Positions 24,531 through 35,367 of a stretch of DNA of 64,000 nucleotides are shown here, one piece after another. The number at the start of each line of letters is the position of its first letter. Within the stretch, counting starts at the first letter, position 1. The DNA is from Luzula sylvatica (Eukaryota > Streptophyta > Magnoliopsida > Poales > Juncaceae): NCBI GenBank assembly GCA_946800325.1, contig OX326960.1:18276893-18340892 (forward strand). The letters run 5' to 3'. The position numbers were made by a program, and so were the translations under genes. Below the pieces are notes generated by a model, which ran no database searches, was not told the DNA's origin, and was given only the letters and a program-made list of their open reading frames with translations.

Positions 24531-25147
24531 CGCGAGGAGGTGGGTCCAGCCCAAAAGGGGGCGGGCCTCGGGAGGAGGTGGGTCCGGCCCAAAAGGGGGC
24601 GGGCCTCGGGAGGAGGGGGTCCGGCCCGAAAGGGGCCGGGCCTCGGGAGGGGGGGTCCGGCCCGAAAGGGGGCCGGGCCTCGGGGGGGGGGGGGTCCGGC
24701 CCGAAAGGGGGCCGGGCCTCGGGGGGGTGGGGTGGGGGGGTCCGGCCCGAAAGGGGGCCGGGCCTCGGGGGGGGGGGGGTGTCCGGCCCGAAAGGGGGCC
24801 GGGCCTCGGGGGTTCCGGCCCGAAAGGGGGCCGGGCCTCGGGGGGTCCCGGCCCCCCGGGCCTCGGGGGGTCCGGGGGGGTTCCGGCCCGAAAGGGGGCC
24901 GGGCCTCGGGGGGGTCCGGCCCCGAAAAGGGGTCGGGCCTCGGGGGGGGAGGTCCGGCCCGAAAGGGGAACGGGCCTCGGGGAGGGGGGTCCGGCCCGAA
25001 AGGGGGCCGGGCCTCGGGGGGGTCCGGCCCGAAAGGGGGGCGGGCCTCGGGGGGTCCGGCCCGAAAGGGGGGGGGTTCCAGCCCGAAAGGGGCCGGGCCT
25101 CGGGGGCCTCAGGGGGGGGTGGTCCGGCCCGAAAGGGGTCCGGCCCG
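24531..25147. repeat. GC-rich minisatellite, right end
   Basis: Mirror copy of the array at 1-570: about 17 units with GGTCCGGCCCGAAAGGGGGC followed by GGGCCTCGGG and a G run. Here the G runs are on the plus strand. The array begins directly after TTTGCAGGTACACGCGAGG, where an acceptor-like TGCAG precedes the repeats. It ends abruptly at GTCCGGCCCGTAAAAAG, where AT-rich DNA resumes, so this is the visible right boundary of the structure. Confidence 0.95.
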
Positions 25148-25404
25148 TAAAAAGCCTTAAAGAATTTTTTTTCTCTTTTTTATCTTGGATAGGATAGAGT
25201 TTTTTATTATATAAATTTTTGTAATATAAACTCTGAAAAAACATTTGTTTCTTATCTATTTATAGAAAACATTCAAGAGGAGGGTGAAAAAACCTCCTTT
25301 AAATTTAATCAAAAAAATAAAAATAATAATTGATTTCATTAGAATTTAAACAAATTATTATCACCAAAAAGAACAGGTCCTACAATTGGATTTTATTAGA
25401 TACT

Positions 25405-25690
25405 CTTTTAATACATACTCGTTACATTTCCCCAAAACATCATCTTGATTATCATAATTAATTATCATATGATATATACTTAATATATTAATTAAGTAGC
25501 GCAATTTTTTGGTACAAATTAAAAAAAAAATCTTACAAGAGATCTTTGTTTATTAATTACATGGATGATGATTTAAAAACGGTGTATCACCCAATTAATT
25601 AAATAAAATGATGTATCGCACAATTGGCCTCTAATTTAATTGTTAATTTGGCATATATTAATTAATTATATATTATATATTATTAATTAA
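25405..25690 (+). repeat. Direct repeat, copy 1
   Basis: About 285 bases that recur at 28,955-29,230 in the same orientation, with shared words such as CATCTTGATTATCATAATTA and GGATGATGATTTAAAAACGG. Weaker similarity continues downstream of both copies (GAAGAAGAGTTTA near 26,444 and 29,470), so the duplicated segment was longer and has since been interrupted. Confidence 0.8.
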
Positions 25691-27061
25691 CATAAGTAAT
25701 GTCATGACAAAGTGTGTATGTTATACATCTAAAACAATTTTATGCTTTGTCCATCGGGATAGGCCCCATAAGGCCCGTAAGGCCCGGGTCTGGGATTTGT
25801 TTGTGAGAAGGGGTCTTATGTAAATCATAGCACGCGTATATATATATATTATTATATAGAATAAATTCAAGGTTTTCATTTTCATTTTCATTTTATTGTT
25901 TTACTTGGTATGGACCCGTTTGCATCCCAATTTCAATTTCGAATCCGTTTTTAGCTCAACTGGGACCCGTTTGAAAAATATGATCCAAGAAGTCATTTTC
26001 TTCTCCTCTGGGCTGTGAATTCAGTCCGTATTTGCAAATCACAAATACAAACTTTGAGTTATCTTTGATGAGCTGTAAGGGTCCAATGAAAATGAAAAAA
26101 GTGAAGGGCCATCCATGTTTGTTTGTATGTTTGTATTATTTTTATGGGGCTTCTATCATGCGCTTTTTTTCTTTATCATACATCCATTTTCAAGGGTATT
26201 TTGAGTAATTATCTATTTATGAATATTTAAGTTAAGATCTCAAATATATTTATCAATTAATGTTTGACTAAATAGGAATTTTTTGTTGTTCATTTAAACA
26301 AAAATGTCCATAAAAGATAAATTTTATGATACATCATTTTACAAATATAATTAATTGCTAAAATACCCAAAATACCTTTGTAAAAGGGTGTATGATAGAA
26401 TTCCCTTATTTTTATTATAGATTAAATTAAATGAGCAAAGTGGAAGAAGAGTTTAAACGAGCACCTTGTCATGTTAATTATATTATCACATTTGTTAACA
26501 CGTGGTTTATAAAAAGGAAAATTATATTCTTATACCAGATTTTACAGTAACATCCGCACTTCTATAATTAACATAACCCATTAAATGTGTTAAGTACAAA
26601 TTTAAAAAATATGTTGTTATACAGAACAGTTTGTTAATACAATAAATAATTTATTAACTTTGAAATCATTATATTCCTATGCAAATGATACATTCATTTA
26701 GAAATTATTATGATAGCAATATGATATAACAATATTAATATCATTTGTATGAATTGATATTGTAATATTGAAAATTGGTATTAAAAAATGGTACTGTCGG
26801 ATCTAGATTAAAAAAAAAATGATATGCGAAATAGAATTATTTGTATTGAAAATGATAGCTAGGAGGATGTGTGTGTGGCTGCATGCAGTCAAATTCATTT
26901 CCCGTGTATAAACTCTCCAATTACCACATCATATAACTCTTCTCTCTCCTCTCTTCTCTCTGGATATGATATTTTTGCTTTTTAATTGTACCAGACCTGT
27001 GTTTTTGTTTGTATTGTGAGAAATTACCCTGAATTACTATTCAAATTCGCTTTGAATATAA
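25691..27061. other. AT-rich DNA downstream of repeat copy 1
   Basis: No gene recognised. GC-richer words GGCCCCATAAGGCCCGTAAG at about 25,762 stand out from the background. A (TA)n tract lies near 25,836. Confidence 0.35.
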
Positions 27062-27089
27062 CTAGGAGAATACCCGCGCTTCGCGGCGG
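27062..27089 (-). mobile_element. Helitron 3' terminus on the minus strand
   Basis: Minus strand: hairpin CCGCCGCGAAGCGCGGG, then TATTCTCCTAG and T. CTAG preceded by a GC hairpin about 7 bases upstream, and followed by T, is the standard Helitron 3' end. The element body would extend to the right (higher coordinates). Its 5' TC end was not identified. It shares the AAATAAATGAAACAGATCC approach sequence with 20,541. Confidence 0.55.
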
Positions 27090-27325
27090 ATCTGTTTCAT
27101 TTATTTTGTCATACATATAATATTTAGTTGTAAGTTTTTGAAAACAAACATAACACTTTGAAAAAATAAAAATCATATTCATTAAAAAAAGTCGATGATG
27201 ACAAAATTAATATATTAGTTTTAAATCTGACACAATACGAAATATTTATTTAGTGATCTAATACGGCGTACAAAAAAATGAGACTATAAGATGATAGAAT
27301 AACATTCGTGCACATAAATAAAAAG

Positions 27326-27510
27326 CATTGATTTAAATATTGGCGCAATAGCGGCGCTATAGCGCAAATCGCAATAAATATTTCTAAAACGCAATACCGC
27401 AACCTACTAAATAGCATCGCAATATCGACGTTATATCGCGCAATAGCGGTGATGATATGTAAATAACAGTCCAAGCGCTACGGACCGCTATATCGCAATT
27501 TAAAACATTG
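27326..27510. mobile_element. 'GCGATAT' hAT-type MITE, copy 2
   Basis: Reverse-orientation relative of 11,802-11,986: begins CATTGATTTAAATATTGGCGC and ends CGCAATTTAAAACATTG, with an interior of ATAGCG/CGCTAT words. Diverged from copy 1, and a clean target duplication is not visible, so this insertion is older. Confidence 0.65.
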
Positions 27511-28954
27511 AATTAAAAATCAAAATCATATGACATTTTTAAATTTATATATCTAAAATATAAGAATAATAACATTTTAGAAGTTGAAGAATTTATTTGT
27601 GCGGTAAATTATATCTTTCATGTTTATTGTTGAAAAAATATTTATAAGATGACGAAGTAATTTGTGTTCGGTAAATTAATATCCTTTATATTTATTAATT
27701 TTTACAAAATTAACATGAATTTTTTTTAACAAAATACAAATACAACATATTTAGTAGTATGTAAATTTTTTAAAATTATAGTTTTAAAAATGCTAATAAT
27801 TAGACTTACAAGTCACTACTGTAATTATATCTTTTTTTAGATGGTATTTTTTTTACATAAATTTTTTCATTACTTTAAGCTAGAAAAAAATTATTGGATA
27901 TATGATAATATGGAACTCAAAATAAAAATAAAATTCATGTGAACATGTGTCATGTTTTTTAAAATTATATTTTGGAAAATATTAATAATATTTGATGTAT
28001 TTTTGATGATATTATGTATTAATGTATTAGTGTTGGATATTTAAACTTTTCATATTCCATTTATATTCACATTTGATTATGTAACTTGTTGTGAAATGAT
28101 TCAAAATTAAATACAACGGGTCCATCATGAACCTAACGAATAATAATTTGACACATCATCAATGTAAGGTGATGTGGCCTTCTAAAATTGCTCAAAACTA
28201 TTTGTAAAATAAAGGACACATAAATGTTTACAAAAAAAACATAATCATAAAAAATCAATGATTAATCCATGGTTTATAATTTGCCACATATCATAATCTA
28301 ATGGTTGGAAATATTGTGATGATGTGGCGTGAGGAGATTGCACAAAGATAAGTCTAATTAAATATGATCAGGATAATTTCTATCTCGACTAAACTCATCC
28401 ATTTATTTTAAATCATGCATGAATTGGACTTCACACCTGCAGGTATACTCGAAATGGACGGCTCCATTCACTAGCTTCCCCGTTTGATTTGTAGGAAAAG
28501 AATAGCGTCATGTCATATGATATAATATACACGAGTTTGATTTGTAGTTCAATTTTACAAATCTAATTAAATCTGATCAGTCTTTTTTATAATATAATAC
28601 AGTAATTAGTAGAGTGATAATTGTCCCATAGGCCTTATAAACTTGAAAAATAAACAAGACCAATAAACATGTATTTGTGTTTGTATTTGAGGGTAGTTTA
28701 TTTGTTTCTTCGAATCAAGAAGCTAAAAGTTAATTACTACTTACATCTCACACACATGAAACACCCCAACTAATACTACTATATATGAAACACTAATAAG
28801 TCATAACCCTATAGCTCGGATTATGATTTCATTGCATGTAATTCATTAACAAGTCAGGTTTTGAATTCCTCATGTCACATTTGAACTTGTCCAGCCTAGA
28901 AAGTGAGTTCCGGTTATTTCTTTAAAAACCTAGAGTATATATTTCTCTTCCTCT
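27511..28954. other. Intergenic AT-rich DNA
   Basis: No gene recognised. This interval may be the body of the Helitron that ends at 27,062 but carries no Rep or helicase sequence. Confidence 0.3.
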
Positions 28955-29230
28955 TTTAATATATACTTTTTACATTTCTCCAAAACATCCTCTTGATTAT
29001 CATAATTAATTAGCATATGATATATACTTAACATATTAATTAAGTAGGGTAACTTTTCCGTATATTTTTCTAAAAAATGTTTCGGATATTTCTTACAATA
29101 AATAGATCTTTGTTGATTAAGTGGATGATGATTTAAAAACGGTGTATCACCCAATTAATTAAAAAAAAATGATGTATCACATAATTAGCCATTAATTTAA
29201 TGTTAATTTCGCATATATTAATTAACATGG
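28955..29230 (+). repeat. Direct repeat, copy 2
   Basis: Second copy of 25,405-25,690, about 80-85 percent alike by eye, with several indels, for example around 29,050-29,110. Confidence 0.8.
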
Positions 29231-29324
29231 TAATTGGTAGTTACTTATGTTAGTTATTATATAGAGACTGATTTATGTTGAAATGTCTATGACAAAGTAT
29301 AAGTTCAAAATCATCTTTTCCTGA

Positions 29325-29345
29325 CCCCCCCCCCCCCCCCCCCCC
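29325..29345. repeat. 21-base poly(C) run
   Basis: An uninterrupted C tract followed by ACCACCCACTCTCTC. In an AT-rich region this is striking. Its exact length may be affected by sequencing error. Confidence 0.9.
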
Positions 29346-29589
29346 ACCACCCACTCTCTCTCTCTATAAATAACAAACAAATGTGGAGATTGAGTGGGAG
29401 ATGTGTACTACTTATCTAAAACTATCTGTGCTCGAAGAAGAGAAGGCCCGATGAAAAGTGAAGGGCAAAGAAGAAGAGTTTATTAAATGAAGTATCTTGT
29501 CACATTATATCTTATATATAAATCAAACAAATTTCTTGTAATTCTAAACCTCCACGTCATCAAGAACTTTTGTATAAAAAAATATTTTT

Positions 29590-30040
29590 TTAATTTACAT
29601 TTTGATCATTTTTAGTTTTAATTTACATTTTAGTCTTTTTTATTTATATTTTGGTCTTTTTTATTTATATTTCGGTCATTTTTTACATTTTTTAATTTAC
29701 ATTTTGGTTATTTTTATTTATATTTTGGTTCTTTTAGTTTTAATTTACATTTTGGTTCTTTTTTACATTTTTTATTTACATTTTGGTCATTTATTATTTA
29801 CATTTTGGTCCTTTATTATTTATATTTCGGTCATTTTTTACATTTTTATTTACATTTTGGTCCTTTTTATTTACATTTGGGTTCTTTTTAGTTTTAATTT
29901 ACATTTTGGTCCTTTTTATTTACATTTTGGTCATTTTTAATTTATATTTCGGTCCTTTTGTACATTTTGATCATTTTTTCTTATTTTACATTTTAGTCCT
30001 TTTTTACATTTGATCTTTTTTTCCTATTTTACATACATAT
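29590..30040. repeat. Degenerate minisatellite of TTTACATTTTGGTC-type units
   Basis: About twenty loosely repeated units of 18-30 bases built from TTTTTATTTA(C/T)ATTTTGGTC. The plus-strand frames across it encode repeated YLYFGHF/FTFWSF and have no protein meaning. Confidence 0.85.
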
Positions 30041-30278
30041 TAAAATTTGCGAATATGTCCTGATTATATTAATCGATTTTAGAAGCACCTGAACAAATGC
30101 TATTTATACAAATTATATTAGAAAATAATATCCGTGATAGACTAATTTCATGAACCTTATGCATCTATTGACATCATGATATGTGCAAATATATCATGAT
30201 TAGATTAATTTAGTTCAAACGCATGCGTGTTAATTCGCACACGCGTTAATTCTATTTAAATAATTATATAAAAAACAT

Positions 30279-30307
30279 CCCGCGCAATTGCGCGGGGGTA
30301 AAGCTAG
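30279..30307 (+). mobile_element. Helitron 3' terminus
   Basis: Perfect 18-base palindromic hairpin CCCGCGCAATTGCGCGGG, then GGTAAAG and CTAG at 30,304-30,307, followed by T. This is a textbook Helitron end: GC hairpin, short spacer, CTRR, insertion before T. A 5' terminus upstream was not found. The minisatellite and repeat copy 2 may lie inside the element. Confidence 0.65.
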
Positions 30308-30308
30308 T

Positions 30309-32397
30309 AATATTCAAGGAAACACTAAGTATATGTATTTAACAACTATTTTCTTATTTCCATTCTTTTTTATGTATTTTTTTTTTTAACAATTTTATAA
30401 TATTTTTAAGATGTTTTTTATTATTATTATTATTATTTTATATTATTTTTCATAAAAAAAATAGGAAAAGTCAAAAATATATAACGAATGAAATAATAAA
30501 ATTTTATAAATATAACTTATAATTATTATATGCTAAAAATATATGAATTTTTTTAAATTTAATAAAAGTAATAAACAACTTTTTGATTACTAAAAATATT
30601 ATTCAAAGCTAGTTATAATTCCTATAGGGAATATTTGAAGACAAAAATTTGGTTAGATGTTTTTTTTTTTTGAGTATCCAAAAAGTTAAGGTCTTTTTTT
30701 TTTCAAAATATCGAAAAAAATAAGAATTTTTTAAAAAAATTCCCTAAAATAAATATATTGGAATATAAAAATATGGGCTATTGTGTTCGGCTTGCTATTA
30801 GGCTAGACGGGCTTTGCACCGGCACCGTATATGGAGAGATGTTGCATACAACGACATGATAGTAAGAATTGAATCAAGTGTACTTGGTTAGATATGACAG
30901 TGATTTCTTTAGTTCATGATCAATATAGACAAAAAAAAATTTATAACCTCACAAGTCGCAATTATCAAAATAATATGCATCTCCTATAAAATTAAAATAC
31001 ATGACATGATCTTTTTATAATCTCATAACAAAAATGGAACATAATATTTTTTTATTGTTTTTTAAAATACAACCTACAAAAGAAAAATAAATTTTTTGCA
31101 TCGTAAATTTTATATTTTATGTTTTCGAAACGGAGCGAGAGTGCCTTCTAGTATTAATCAAATGTTTTTTATTGTGTATATTTCAAATATTGTATATTGT
31201 ATATCATATTTTGAAATTTGAAATATAAAAATATGAAATAACTAAACAAGTGAGAATATAAACTTCTAGCGCAAATATTGACACTGGTCACGACTCACGA
31301 CTAACATTGGCTAAATATGATGTAAACCAAAATTCACACATGATAATGCGAATGGTAGACCCGAGTTAAGTTTATAGTGTTTTATTTGTATTGGGCCCAA
31401 TATTTGATACGGGCTCCAAATTGTGAGATTGTTTCTTTCTTAAATGCTTTTTGGGCTAGAACAAATAATTCAATTGTAAATAATTTCCTTAGCAGTATTG
31501 AAATTATGGAAGGGGGATACGAATGCCCTCTCACATTGGTTAAAAAATGATGGAAACCAAAATATTTGATGCAGATTAAGTTAATAGACTATATAGCAAA
31601 TATCTTTAGGGGCATTTGGGAGAGCGATCCAACATTTTTTTTTATTATATGTCATGTGTAATTTACTAATTTTTAATTGTCTTTTTCAAAAAATTGGACA
31701 CACATATTTTTTAGTTCATCTTTGCAGAGTTTAAAACTTTCAAAAGAACTTCTGTGTGGAAGGTTGTTATAAATATTAGTTCATGAAAAGTTGAAACATC
31801 ACATTTGTGTGTCCATTCTGTTCCAATTTGTTTATTCAAACTTTGTAGGTTAAGTTTTGTACAATAATTTTGATAAATTATCTTCTATTTCTTTTTTTGG
31901 TAACTGAGGTTTTTGAATTCGTGTAATTTATTTCATTACGTTATGAATCATTTTGGTTACTGATATATATATATTTTATTTTATTTTTTGAAAAAGAAAG
32001 ACCGGGCCTTGCTCAGCTATTTACTTAAATTAGAGACCAATTTTACAGGGGGTTAATTACAACTTAATACTACACGAGATATTTAATTGGATATATATGA
32101 TTTTGTTGTTTGTAATTGATTTTTTGAATTTCGCAAGAAAAGGATCGCATACTATTTTTATATAGCTATCATTTAAAAAAATATGTGTTTTTTAATTCTG
32201 AGATGGATTATTCAGGGGTGAGTATTCAAACGAAGCAAGAAATATATAATATCATATCATATAAGTTTCCCCCAATTAACTCCATGAATATGATTGATCT
32301 TTATATTTCTTCCACTTTTCTCATTTTATTTTTATTTTTTTAACCTCGATCATTTAATCATTGTTACGTGATTTTTCTGATTATTGGGGTGGCGACT
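30309..32397. other. Intergenic AT-rich DNA with a LINE-tail relic
   Basis: No gene. At about 31,505-31,545 the minus strand reads GAGAGGGCATTCGTATCCCC then CTTCC, similar to the LINE 3' tails at 19,366 and 36,222, and is likely a decayed copy. Confidence 0.35.
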
Positions 32398-34385
32398 ATT
32401 TTGTTCATTTTAGACATCAATTTTGATATTCACTTGAAAAAAATGATAATTGATATTTTTCAAGGTGTTAGTCTCCACTTTTTCCATTTTTTTTTTCAAA
32501 TTGTTTGAAAAGAAAATAGAAATTCGCATGTGTTAGCCTTTCATTATGGAGTTTTTTTGAGGAAAACATGAAAATTAAAAATTTTGTTCATTTTAGACAT
32601 GAATTTTGGAATTTCTTAGAAAAATATGATAATTGATATTTTTGAAGGTGTTAGACTACACTTTTGGTATTCTTTTCAATTTTTTTAACAAAAAGAATAG
32701 AAATTCGCATGTGTTAGTTTTCGATTTTGGAGTTTTTTGAGTAAAACATGAAAATTATGTATTTTGTTCATTGTAGACATCAATTTTGACATTTACTTGA
32801 AAAAACTATAATTGATATTTTTGATGATGTTAGACTTCACTTTTTGTTTTTTTTCAAATTGTTTAAAAAAAAATAGAAATTCACATGTGTTAGTCTTTCA
32901 TTATGGAGTTTTTTTGAGGAAAACATGAAAACTAAGAATTTTGTTCATTTTAGACATTAATTTTGGAATTTATTAGAAAAAATATGATAATTGATATTTT
33001 CGAATGTGTTAAGACTACACTTTTGGCATTCTTTTCAGCTTTTTTAACAAAAAAAATAGAAATTCGCATATGTTAGTTTTCGATTTTGGAGTTTTTTTAG
33101 TAAAACATGAAAATTAAGTATTTTAATTGATATTTTTGAAGGTGTTAAGGCTTCACTTTTTGCATTTATTTTCAAATTGTTTGTACAAAAAAAATATAAA
33201 TTCGTATGTGCTAGTCTTTCATTTTGTAGTTTTTTATGAGGAAAACTTGAAAATTATGTATTTTGTTCGTTTTAGACATGAATTTTGGAATTAGAAAAAA
33301 AAATGATAATTGATATTTTTCAAGGTGTTAGTCTCCACTTTTTCCATTTTTTTTTTCAAATTGTTTGAAAAGAAAATAGAAATTCGCATGTGTCAGCCTT
33401 TCATTATGGAGTTTTTTTGAGGAAAACATGAAAATTAAGAATTTTGTTCATTTTAGACCTGAATTTTGGAATTTCTTAGAAAAATATGATAATTGATATT
33501 TTTGAAGGTGTTAGACTACACTTTTGGTATTCTTTTCAATTTTTTTAACAAAAAGAATAGAAATTCGCATGTGTTAGTTTTCGATTTTGGAGTTTTTTGA
33601 GTAAAACATGAAAATTATGTATTTTGTTCATTGTAGACATCAATTTTGACATTTACTTGAAAAAACGATAATTGATATTTTTGATGATGTTAGACTTCAC
33701 TTTTTGTTTTTTTTCGAATTGTTTAAAAAAAAATAGAAATTCACATGTGTTAGTCTTTCATTATGGAGTTTTTTTGAGGAAAACATGAAAACTAAGAATT
33801 TTGTTCATTTTAGACATTAATTTTGGAATTTATTAGAAAAAATATGATAATTGATATTTTCGAATGTGTTAAGACTACACTTTTGGCATTCTTTTCAGAT
33901 TTTTTAACAAAAAAAATAGAAATTCGCATATGTTAGTTTTCGATTTTGGAGTTTTTTTAGTAAAACATGAAAATTAAGTATTTTTTTTTAGACATAAATT
34001 TTGACATTTATTAGAAAAAAATGATAATTGATATTTTTGAAGGTGTTAAGACTTCACTTTTTGCATTTATTTTCAAATTGTTTGTACAAAAAAAATATAA
34101 ATTCGTATGTGCTAGTCTTTCATTTTGTAGTTTTTTATGAGGAAAACTTGAAAATTATGTATTTTGTTCGTTTTAGACATGAATTTTGGAATTAGAAAAA
34201 AAAATGATAATTGATATTTTTGAAAGTGTTATTAGACTTCACTTTTGGCATTTTTTTCACCTTTTTTAAACAAAAAAAAATAGAAATTCGCTTGTGTTAG
34301 TCTTCGATTTTGGAGTTTTTTGAGAAAAACATGAAAAATAAGTATTTTGTTCATTTTAGACATAAATTTTGACATCTATCTTACT
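32398..34385. repeat. Satellite array, ~178-bp monomers with five-monomer higher-order repeat
   Basis: About eleven monomers, each starting near TTTTGTTCATTTTAGACAT and including AATTGATATTTTTGAAGGTG, TAGAAATTCGCATGTG and GGAAAACATGAAAATTA. Starts fall near 32,399, 32,581, 32,759, 32,937, 33,115, 33,260, 33,440, 33,618, 33,796, 33,974, 34,161 and 34,345. A block of five monomers recurs almost unchanged: features at 32,461 recur at 33,321 (860 bases), and those at 33,261 recur at 34,162 (901 bases). The first block lacks about 41 bases in its fifth monomer. Non-coding. Confidence 0.9.
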
Positions 34386-34837
34386 TTGTATCGTACCCTC
34401 GAAGTCAATGCGTGTTCTCGGATTTGAGAAACTGGACCGAGCCTTCATATCCGCTGTGCGAGCCCGGAGTCAGGACTATTCCCTACAAAATCTCTCAAAA
34501 CCAATCTCATGAATGATTCTCATCTTGCTGATAAATTCCGATGCAAGAATCATGAAATTTGTTGAAGAAACGAGAAAGATGTTAGTATTTTTTTTTCTAA
34601 CGGGTCACAAACCTGTACAAACCCTAATCCGCTATACATAAGGCTATAAACGATCACAAAATGACTCAATACAACAAGAGCACGTGGATTCATCAGTCAA
34701 ATCCAACCCAACCCAAGATCCTATGTGGGAAAGAAATCATGTGGCACCCACTAAAAATCTATAGTCTCTCTCTCAAACCAACTACACGAGTGACTACATG
34801 GATTTATACACAAAAGAACATCTCGATCCAGTTCTCG
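34386..34837. other. Intergenic DNA
   Basis: A GC-richer patch at 34,390-34,480 directly after the satellite has no recognisable gene. The rest shows nothing I can name. Confidence 0.35.
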
Positions 34838-34845
34838 ATCAAGAT

Positions 34846-35359
34846 TAGAGATGTCAAGGAGCGGGTCAGGTTCGGGTAAGCCTCCCCCATATATCCGAAC
34901 CCGAATTTTCAGGTATTACCCGAACTCGAACCCAAAATATTCGCGGATAAAAAATCATATATAAATCCGAACCCGCGGGTAACGGATATACCCGAACCCG
35001 AATCTGTTACCCGAAAATCACTATTATTATACAAATACGTAAAGTCACCAATAATTTTATATACATAAAACAAACAATTTGTACAAAATATATTAAAAAT
35101 GCAAATATCACAAATAATTAATCGGGTATTTTCGAATATTTCTCGGATATTTTTCGGGTTCGAGATCAGGTTCGGATATTTTTCGGGTTCGGGTTCGGGT
35201 ATACCCGTGGGTTAAAAATTATCTCCGTCCGAACCAGAATCCGGAGCGGGTATTTTTTTCGGATAAAACCCGACCCGCGAGTATTTTTTTGGGTATTACC
35301 CGTCCCGTTCGGGTCGGGTATCCGCGGGTTCGGGATTTATCCGACTCATTGACATCCCT
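34846..35359. mobile_element. 514-bp hAT-type MITE
   Basis: Ends TAGAGATGTCAAGGAGCGGG and GACTCATTGACATCCCT are inverted. The flanks ATCAAGAT at 34,838-34,845 and 35,360-35,367 form a perfect 8-bp target duplication. Subterminal regions are full of CGGGTTCGGGTA/ACCCGAACCCG words, typical of plant TAGGGATGTCAAT hAT MITEs. The central part is AT-rich. No transposase. Confidence 0.8.
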
Positions 35360-35367
35360 ATCAAGAT

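Larger units (their letters stand above)
1..25147. mobile_element. Giant inverted-repeat structure (element A), possibly a long-TIR transposon
   Basis: Two arms of about 3.4 kb, at 1-3,383 and 21,566-25,147, are reverse complements of each other and enclose about 18 kb. Each arm ends outward in the same GC-rich minisatellite, as expected for a transposon with long terminal inverted repeats (Foldback-like or Mutator-like). The left terminus lies at or beyond the window edge, so no target-site duplication can be tested. No transposase gene is recognisable inside; the interior holds smaller elements (MITEs, elements B and C) and AT-rich DNA. The alternative is a genomic inverted duplication of one repeat copy. 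The inverted repeat is seen directly; calling it one element is inference. Confidence 0.5.
21566..25147 (-). repeat. Right arm of the large inverted repeat
   Basis: Reverse complement of 1-3,383. Order toward the outside: inner diverged part (21,566-22,820) with about 700 extra bases at roughly 21,730-22,430, then a nearly identical part (22,820-24,530), then the GC minisatellite (24,531-25,147). On its minus strand, just after an acceptor-like TTTGTGTAG near 21,590, the sequence reads CDAEELEASLSIYNTSETPD and on to a stop near 21,506. That looks like a terminal exon but cannot be assigned. Confidence 0.9.

Noticed and set aside
24349..25244. Long open frames on both strands (up to 282 codons) across the right GC array
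   Set aside because: They translate the minisatellite period (for example GPARKGAGPRGG repeats), are open in several frames at once and have no non-repeat domain.
29602..30013. 112- and 76-codon frames
   Set aside because: They are translations of the TTTACATTTTGGTC minisatellite.
32398..34385. CRISPR-like interpretation of the regular repeats
   Set aside because: Monomers are about 178 bp with no short conserved repeat and unique spacer pattern. The structure is a satellite in plant DNA.
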